Origin: Umbelopsis isabellina
Taxonomy: Eukaryota > Mucoromycota > Umbelopsidomycetes > Umbelopsidales > Umbelopsidaceae
DNA: 64,000 bases
Assembly (NCBI GenBank): GCA_016758905.1
Contig: JAEPQZ010000001.1
Location: forward strand, 930,055-994,054
Direction: 5' to 3'
The position numbers and the translations under genes are program-made. This document shows positions 54,583 through 64,000 of the stretch, piece after piece. The notes under the pieces are model-generated. The model saw only the letters and a list, made by a program, of their open reading frames with translations. It did not search any database and was not told the origin of the DNA. Position 1 is the stretch's first letter. Every line of letters starts with the position of its first letter.

Positions 54583-54828
54583 TCAATGCCAAAATAAATC
54601 CAAAATTATATGGTTAAGTGAATCAGCGTTATTCTTCGGGAAGTGTTTTAATGGATGTCATAAAATTATGGCTGCTTTTGGGATTGCTGCTTTGAAGACA
54701 TAGCCGGCGTGTGATGCGGCTTCCTTTTTTAGACAAGCGGTGAATTATTCTTATTTAATATTTCTGGGAGTTGCGCGTTCCAAGCAATCCATCTTTCACT
54801 ATAAAGTAAAATAAATTTCGTAAACAGA

Positions 54829-57026
<2,198 letters not shown>

Positions 57027-57564
57027 ACCTATATGTTTGCTCAAGCATCCATTGTCAGAATTCCCTAACCTTTTCTCTCACAAATCTCACATTTTAGTTT
57101 AGTAATCTTCTATTTCTTTGTCTACTTTTCATTGCTTAACATTTGTTCCCCGTATCTATACGCTCTGGGAGGAGTACCTTCCAATCACCAACCCCAATCC
57201 TTTTTCATAACAAATTCCCTACTATCCTAGCTGAATATTCTTTTTTCTGCTTTTCGTTTTACCACGCACTACTTCCCTTAGAGCCTGCTTAGTTGAACAA
57301 CAAAAAATTTGTATAGACCTCTTCTTTCTAGTCACTTTAAAAGCTTTTTTTTTCTAGCCCATTATTATTTCAGTGCAGTAACCTTTTTCATACGTTATTT
57401 TGGCTTAGAAAGTGGAATCCAATACAACTATAGATGCGGGAAACGCAGACATTACTTATAATAAAGAAAATTGTTGTAAAAAGACTCGAGCCCAAATCTG
57501 AAATTTTAAAAGCAGAAGCAAAAATTTGGATAGTAACGCGACGCGCAATAACCTTGTATAAGCC
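57027..57564. other. Intergenic between DED1 and the TFIIIC gene
   Basis: 538 nt. T-rich 3' flank of DED1, then AT-rich promoter. No coding signal. Confidence 0.45.
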
Positions 57565-59882
57565 ATGACGGATCAAGACGACAAGACTGAATTCAAATTG
57601 TCAGAGCCTCCATTCGCTGCATGGACGGTGTACACACATGGACCACTTGCGGTTCCACTGCTCAACCATGGCGACCGTTTTGACCAAACTGTATACCAAG
57701 ACATTGAGACCCGAGAATCCGATTTCACTGTCATATCTAAAGCGTAAGTACTCCCGACATGGTCGAACATTGCTATGAACTTTCGGGCTAAAAAATCTCT
57801 GCAATATAGTAAAGCATTGCAATATTTGCCAAAGCGTAAAGAGTCAGTTACTATATCAGTAGGTATAGAGAAACAAACCAATATCAAGGTTGGCTCACAA
57901 GATAGTGCTGATCTGCGTACGTATCAATGGTAAACTATTCCATGCAACATAACAGACATATTGACATTTATTTTCAGAGGGAGTATGCTTTAAGTACAAA
58001 AAGGGCTATGTTATCAATACTGGTGGCTCCATTTGGGGCCTGGATTTTGTGCCGAAACCAACATTTGAAGCCGAACAATATGTACAATATTTAGCTGTAG
58101 CCGGTTATCCTGGCACTAATGACGAACACCATAATGTTGGAGAGATACAAGAACCGGGGACAGTAGCGAACTGTATACAGATTTGGCGAATGGATTTGCG
58201 GTTGCGAGATACACCTAACAACCCCACCTCCAAACCGAAATTGGATCTTTGCATTACTCATGACCTCGGCATCGTTCGATCATTAAGATGGTGCCCATAC
58301 GGCACCTATCAACAGGCATGTACCTGATGAAGAAGCAGTCGATGGACGTGTGCTTTTCTCTAACACAGCCTTCTCTCTAGTCTCTGGATGGCCAAACCAT
58401 TCTTCCAAGATTGGGTATTTTGGCTGTAGCCTTCGGTGATGGGTCCATTAGAATTATATCGGTACCTCATCCTGATGGTTTAAGACGACGCGCAAATGGA
58501 GGTGTTCTTGAAGCCACAAGTAAAAAAAGTGATACGGTATACAGTGAGTTGATGCGCACAATGACAACTCAAATTCCTTGCTTCGTCATATTCATAATAC
58601 CGTATTAGTTCATTTGAAAGAAGAGCTTGCAACTTTATCTATACCTGAGACTTGTATGACAACCTTATCATGGGGAGGACCATACAAGCTGGCAGCCGGC
58701 TGTTCAAAAGGTAAGTTTTAATGAGAGCTTCTGCACTGAGATTATCGAGCCATAACATTTTTTCAACGAATAGGCTCTGTTAGCATCTGGAATGTTGAAA
58801 CGGCTATCAGAAATCGAGTTGGAAGCAATAAAAAGACAGCCAAAGAAGGTCTGTAACTAGGTCATAATCATCGGCAACTAATCCATTAGATATTATGACT
58901 AACGCCGTGTCCTTGTAGATATCGCCAGCGTTGTAGTGTGTAGCGTTAGAGCTCATTCAACAGCTACGCGATCTGTCACATATCACTATCCTCTGGACCC
59001 GGATGGACATGAAATTGCCAGTTCAGGACATGATGGACGAGTCAGACTCTGTGATGATCGTGATCCTTGGACAGCTGCTACAGTATGGAAGAATAGAGGT
59101 ATGTGGTATAAAATTAGTCTCTTTATTTATTCAACATTACCAATTGGCGATATTAGGTTTCCTGCATACAGTGGACTGGCCAATGTATACTGATGCTGTC
59201 CTATTTCCTGATGTGGAGCGTGTCCTGAGATCAACCCGCACAGCGCCTAATTCTGAATACGGTGTGTCCAAAAAATTGGTAGAATGTCGTGGCGATATAT
59301 GGCAAATTTCGTCCAGTTATTTTCATCCCTTTGCAGCTATGGCAACATCAGATGGTTGGCTCAAGCTAAATAATGCCTTTCACGGCAACAAAAGAGGAGA
59401 AGTAAGTAAACTTTCCAATCAATTCACAACTACTAATTCTGCTAATCGTGTATCCTTCTTGCCATTACAGAAATTTTCTACAATCAATGTCTACAGATTG
59501 AAAAAGACCGAAGTTCAACACAAATATCAATATGTCGATAGTATCAAGGATTCAGTACGTTTATATTTTAGCCTTATTAGGCTTTTAATTTTATTTGAGG
59601 TACGCCATCCTAAAGTTTCTCGTTAGTCGTTAAGTTCGAAGCGCGGTGCAACTGGAGAGTCATTGTATTATTTGTTTTTAGATCCCGAAGTTGCTATTCA
59701 AAGGGTATGTTTGCCATCATAACTGCAACTGGAAATTTTTTAAATAGCTGACGTTCACATACTAGTGTATATGGAATCCAAATCGAGCAACCTGTGGATG
59801 GATAGCGTCAGGCGGTGCAGCTGGTCTGTGTCGCATTGACTTTGTCGGATCTGGCAAGGACTGGCTAAAGGATCTCAGTTAA
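57565..59882 (+). CDS. WD-repeat subunit of TFIIIC (GTF3C2/Tfc6-like)
   Basis: Probable member of the transcription factor IIIC tau-B module that recognises B boxes of tRNA genes. About eleven small exons; for example 57565-57744 joins through GTAAGT to an exon starting near 57812. Conserved-looking blocks are YVINTGGSIWGLDFVPKP, QYLAVAGYPGTNDEHHN, NCIQIWRMDLR, DLGIVRSLRWCPYG, LGILAVAFGDGSIRIISVP, WGGPYKLAAGCSKGSVSIWN, SGHDGRVRLCDDRDPW and CIWNPNRATCGWIASGGAAGLCRIDF. The pairing of IW-G-L-D-F-V-P with an LAVAGYP strand and a closing GxAGLCR strand is typical of GTF3C2. The N-terminal extension of animal GTF3C2 is missing, leaving essentially the propeller. Exact exon edges in the middle were not all fixed. 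An alternative is another WD40 nuclear protein. Confidence 0.7.
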
Positions 59883-60398
59883 AAGATTGTTTCACATATC
59901 GAAACTAAACCTATGATCAGCTGTAGCGGCGATTTGGTTTCGTATTTTGTAAATAATGTCAATCAATACTCATTATACAAACCATTGAAATCAACAACTG
60001 ATTACCATAAGCAGCAGGCAACATCCTTCTTCCTGAAACTAGAGTAAATTTTTACATATTGCAACTCTACCTTGCTTCAGAGCTAATATACCTCAAATTT
60101 TACAAGATAAAATGGGGCTAAGCGGTTTGCCAAAACTAGGCTGTAACAGCGTTTGGTGTGTGAAATTGGTAGTGGATTGTAATGCAGCTCAGATAACTCA
60201 TCTGTCACATCAAATTCCCACATGCAGTATCATAGGAACCAGCATAAAAATTAACAGCCAATGAAGTGAGCGGCCAATGAAAATCACCAACCGTCAAATT
60301 ATTGGTATTATTTTCCATTGTTTGACGTAGCGTATAAAAAGGTGGTGTTCCATACTTATAACTTGATTTTTTCACCTTGTTTACCTTTTATCCCTAGT
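59883..60398. other. Promoter region of the secreted pepsin
   Basis: 516 nt without coding signal; contains TATAAAAA at 60333-60340. Confidence 0.5.
60333..60340 (+). promoter_or_regulatory. TATA box of the secreted aspartic protease
   Basis: TATAAAAA, 66 nt before the start codon at 60399, at a typical distance for a fungal TATA promoter. Confidence 0.6.
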
Positions 60399-61772
60399 AT
60401 GAAAAACGCTATCATTCTCTTTGTCTTGGGTGTCATAGCATCTCAATCAATTGTGCAAGGCGCCATCCCGTAAATATCTTTTTTATAAGAATGGACACAT
60501 TCGCCATTTTGGGAAACTGATTGTTTATTTGCAATAGAGTTAAGTTAGAGCCAAAGAGTGGCAAAGTACCTACTACTCAAGCACGATATAATCATGCTGT
60601 CAAGAAGTTCAATTTGGATGCTACTATTTTTGCTGCACACGAAAATGAATCTGTCGGTACTATCGAACTTAAAGATAACTACTTTGATGTTTCGGTAAGT
60701 CATAAACCCAACAAAAGTAATCTCTTTTAAACAAAGGATTTCCCAAAATTAACTTTTGAATCTAGTATGTGGGACAAATGGGTATCGGTACCCCTCCGCA
60801 AACGTTCACCATGGATTTCGATACTGGTTCTTCTGACATATGGGTTCCTTTGGCCAACTGCAGCACTTGCCGAAAAGATAATAGTTTTGATCCAGAAAAG
60901 TCTTCTACTTACCAATTTCAAGGGTTTCCATGGACATTACAATATGCAGATGGTTCTACAGCCAAAGGATTCACAGCCATGGATGCAATCACCTTGGGTG
61001 ACCTGTATTCTATCAACCAAACCATTGGCCTTGCAGAAAATGAGTCTGGTGAATTTGCTCAAAACACCGGTTTGGACGGCATCTTTGGTCTGGGGTTCCC
61101 TGCTTTGAGTTATACTGGAGCTTTGTATGCTCCAGTTGTCCGAATGTTTAAGCAAGGAGTCATCGATGAAGCTGTTGTTGGTATCTGGCTCGGCCGTGCT
61201 AGCCAAGGTGGTGGAGGCGAACTTGTAAGTTAAAAATACTTTCGCTGTTTATACTTGGGTATGGCATCTAACTTTCCTTTCAGACGATTGGTGGGACTAA
61301 TCCTGAACATTATACTTCAGAACCAGTCTTTATGCAAGTGACTGTCAAGAAATACTGGCAATTAACGCTATCGTCCGTTGCTATCAACAACAAAACCATT
61401 CCTTATCATGGGGCCGATTCAATCATAGATACAGGAACTACACTCGTCATTCTACCCATGAATATCACCTCTGCTATCTATGATGAAATACCCGGAGCAA
61501 AATATACAAATGAAGAAGGTTACACTATTCCATGTAACTTGACTTCTTCCAACCAGACTATTAGCTTTACTCTTGAGAAGAATACTTTCCCCATCACAGT
61601 AGGGGATATCGTTAGAGAACCGCTTGGCAATGGATATTGTAACGCTGGTATTGCCGGAACCAACAGTTCCTTCACTATCATTGGCGACACCTTTTTGAAG
61701 AGCTATTATGCAATCTTCGACTATGGCGTTAACACTACTGCTCGAATTGGACTGGCACCTTCCAAGCGTTAA
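60399..61772 (+). CDS. Secreted aspartic protease (pepsin A1, rhizopuspepsin-like)
   Basis: Acid endopeptidase. Four exons, 60399-60469, 60538-60694, 60766-61224 and 61284-61772, give 391 aa. Signal peptide MKNAIILFVLGVIASQSIVQG, then a propeptide (IPVKLEPKSGKVPTTQARYNHAVKKF) and the mature domain starting near YVGQMGIGTPPQTF. Both catalytic motifs are intact: DFDTGSSDIWV (D95) and SIIDTGTTLVILP (D278). The flap tyrosine is in LQYADGSTAKGF, with YADGS in place of the usual YGTGS. Other landmarks are LDGIFGLGFPALS, the IIGDTFLKSYYAIFDYG end block and a final RIGLAPSKR. Several N-glycosylation sites. A contrast to the catalytically dead pepsin-fold gene at 31.6-32.9 kb. Confidence 0.94.
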
Positions 61773-61981
61773 AGTATTGAGCAATGTACATGAAAATCAC
61801 CGAGTTTACATACAACTTTTGTGTTATTGTAATAAATAATTCCAACTTACTTGAATCATCAACTAGAGCATAGTTTGAACATGAGTCTTTTGAACATGGA
61901 GAATTTAATGACGATAACTTCTATTTTACAGGTAGTATACATCCTTGTGTAAAAGCTAGAACTTCTAGATTTACTCTTATA

Positions 61982-63201
61982 TTACAATTTGTAGTGTCGT
62001 CGCACAGCAACGGGCAGAAGAGCAACAATGGCTACGGCAACAAGACAAAGAACGTTGAGAGGAGTAAAAATCTGCAGCTCATCGGATGAGGATAATCTAT
62101 CTATGGCAGCACCAGCTTGGACATGAATGAAAGAAGGACCTGCCACCCCTACAAGTCGATTATGTGATGGTTTTAGTTCGATGGTTCAACGCAACGTTTA
62201 CCTGAAGTAATTTGATTTGACATACCTATAAATGTACCCCAAAAAAAGGCGCCGATGGGAACATCCAAGTGTGGGGCACCGAGGTTCGCCACCCAGTTAG
62301 GTGGAAAAGGAATGACTCTAAGGACAATCATGTAATTGAACATATGTTTGCGATGCTGAACTAGCTGTTCATTCCACTTTGCAATACGATCGCCAAAATT
62401 GCGAATGACTACGACAGACCCCAGACTAGCTGAAATGAGATATGCTACGGTAGCACCAATAGCAGAGCACTATGAAAATTGACCAGTCAGCATGCGCTGA
62501 TGATATCCACATGGCAATTATCATCAAAGTTATAACTTACCAGGCAAACAATGAACAAAGTTAGCCAAAAATCGAATAGGGTTCCTCCAAGTATAGAAAG
62601 CCACATGCTTCCAGGGATTGAAAAACTCTGAAGACTTTATCAAATGTTAGCCAGTAATATTATAACGTTGGCAATAGCACAATGACTGTTCTTACTAGAT
62701 ATATGTCGAGATATAAGCAAATAAAACATTCCAGTAATGTTCTTTGATGTATATTGAAAGAACAGCATTGAGATTTCGAAGGTCCTCCAAATTCTTTGGG
62801 AGTTTCCAAGCATCTTTGTCTTCGCTATAGTAGTGACGTTAGATAATTGTACTTTGAAGTATGACGAGTGGAAGCTGGAAGACTTACTCATCAACAGCTG
62901 GCAAATTGGTTTTCAGTATCACATACTGTAGAGCTGTAAATAAAACTAGCAAAAGAATTAAGGACGCTAACGATTGTTTGTAGCTCTGTGAGCGCCACGT
63001 CCAAGTCCTTCGCTCTATGACTTTAACAGCCTCATTGTCCACATTTTCAGCATTAGCAGCACCTGTGATTATAGCACCATGTTCAGTTGTTTCGACAGCA
63101 GAATATGACTGAACGTTAGAGTTGTTTGAAAAGAGAGGTTCCCGAACACTAGATTCTTCAACGTCTTCTGTTGAAATGATTTGAGTTGTGTGGTTTTTCA
63201 T
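61982..63201 (-). CDS. TMEM41/VTT-domain membrane protein (DedA superfamily)
   Basis: Relative of TMEM41B, an ER lipid scramblase that acts with VMP1 in autophagy and lipid mobilisation. Five exons, 63201-62888, 62824-62696, 62634-62541, 62469-62226 and 62148-61982, close in frame to 315 aa. The N-terminal 80 residues are polar. Membrane segments start at QSLASLILLLVLFTALQYVIL. The VTT core is clear: YLQSFSIPGSMWLSILGGTLFDFW, LTLFIVCLCSAIGATVAYLISASLG, FNYMIVLRVIPFPPNWVANLGAPHLDVPIGAFFWGTFIGVAGPSF, and IHVQAGAAID. The P-x-P-x-W-x-x-N region and the GxxxG-like GVAGPSF loop match TMEM41 proteins closely. The last helix ends LLPVAVRRHYKL. Confidence 0.88.
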
Positions 63202-63375
63202 AGTGGCAGAATGAAAGTGAAAAGGTAGAAGAGGGACATGTGACTGGTAAAAGTATTTAACACATATGGAAACGGTGCATCACGGGCCGACTGTTCCTGC
63301 GGATATTTAAAAAAATAAGGAAGTGCACGGCCATCAGAGGGGTATTAAATCATATTATTTATTACGTGGATATTT

Positions 63376-64000
63376 CTATACTCTGCCCAGTTCAGAGGGG
63401 TGGGTATCAGGACTAGTATTCGTTACAGATTGATTTTGAGAGCCCGTACGATGTTCTCGCATCATTCCCATCTCTAGTAATCCTATATCACATCCTTGGT
63501 CGTATGATGGTGGCCATTCAACTTCCGGAGGTGACACATCCGCAAGATAGGGTGGTAGCATGTCTTCGAGAGCCTGGTTCTCGGAATCAGCCTGAAGTAT
63601 GCTGATTTTGACGACAGTTTGTCCGAATGGTGTTTGAGTCCACTTAACTCCGTAGCGTGGTATGTCTGTTTGATTGAATTCCTCCAGCAGTTGGTCAATG
63701 ACTCTCTCGAACTAATTGATCCATTTCTGTCGTTAATGTACGAGCGATGTATAAAAATGCGGTAAATTGTTTCGTCATTACCTTTGCCATGAGGTGTTCT
63801 CTTATTTTGCGTGAAGCTACTCCCATAAAAATAACCAATATTGCTGGGCAAATAGTCCAGACTGTAAAGTATATATATGAAGCGTATTTCAGGCTACCAT
63901 TGCAACTAGTCATTCAACATTGTCTGTCTGCACACTTTGTAAAGCAGCTTATGATAATACACACCTGCTAAATATTGCAAATAAAACTATTCCCAGGATA
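63376..64000 (-). CDS. 3' end of an unidentified membrane-protein gene
   Basis: Partial; the 5' part lies beyond the right edge. The terminal exon (about 63715-63376) is clear: RVIDQLLEEFNQTDIPRYGVKW, TPFGQTVVKISILQ, then an acidic, Pro-rich tail (MLPPYLADVSPPEVEWPPSYDQG) ending ELGRV. Upstream, one splice path gives a hydrophobic YIYFTVWTICPAILVIFMGVA segment followed by SRKIREHLMAK; another gives a soluble reading from the same bases. The first is preferred because it forms a membrane helix next to basic residues. The PPSY-like motif in the tail could bind a WW domain, as in Rsp5 adaptor proteins. Family unknown. Confidence 0.6.

Overview
The window is about 64 kb of nuclear DNA from a filamentous fungus. 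The genes are eukaryotic, compact and mostly split by short introns (about 50-100 nt) with GT...AG ends and CTAAC/CTAAT-like branch sites. Together the gene set (Swi3/Rsc8, Hog1, Alg5, a fungal PTR2 transporter, Mig1/CreA, secreted pepsin-like proteases, a TRAX gene, a mitochondrial-type ACAA2 thiolase) and the AT-rich, gene-dense layout best fit an early-diverging fungus, probably Mucoromycota/Mucorales. That placement is inference from family resemblance. About 33 protein genes are supported, most rebuilt exon by exon with reading frames that close. I saw no tRNA, rRNA, CRISPR, retroelement or DNA transposon.

Layout. 0-10 kb: 3' part of RPS8; RBBP5/Swd1 of the COMPASS histone methyltransferase (-); a membrane-anchored START-like protein (-); a small mitochondrial membrane protein (+); Mediator Med22 (-); an M20D amidohydrolase (-) with a 13-nt exon; an ER-type J-domain protein (+). 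10-19.5 kb: TRAX (+), a PTR2 oligopeptide transporter (-), ALG5 (-), and a Mig1/CreA-like repressor (-), with gene-poor gaps between. 19.5-32.9 kb: a large gap, a disordered Ser/Arg-rich protein (+), a coiled-coil protein (-), an ACAA2-like thiolase (-), an Mrh4-like mitochondrial helicase (+), Rsc8/Swi3 (-), and a pepsin-fold protein whose catalytic motifs are lost (-). 34.5-43.3 kb: Mdp1-like phosphatase (+), a small Ser-rich protein (-), ADE13 (+), HOG1 (-), AIM41/YqeY (+), a Rho GTPase (-).

45-64 kb: an Axl2-like cadherin-fold surface protein, an RGS protein, a SERF protein, a GH16 cell-wall glycosidase, an anillin/Bud4-like AHD-PH protein, DED1, a TFIIIC WD-repeat subunit and an active secreted pepsin (all +), then a TMEM41/VTT membrane protein (-) and the 3' end of a further minus-strand gene.

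There is no obvious single-pathway cluster. Functional themes are chromatin/transcription (Swd1, Med22, Rsc8, TFIIIC, Mig1), mitochondria (Mrh4, Aim41, thiolase, the small membrane protein), stress signalling (Hog1, RGS, Rho) and cell polarity/wall (Rho, Axl2-like, GH16 and anillin-like within 12 kb). The most interesting signals are the catalytically dead pepsin homologue, two micro-exons, the polarity neighbourhood, a hairpin in the RPS8 intron, a repeated acidic motif in an unknown protein, and several very short ORFs in gaps.
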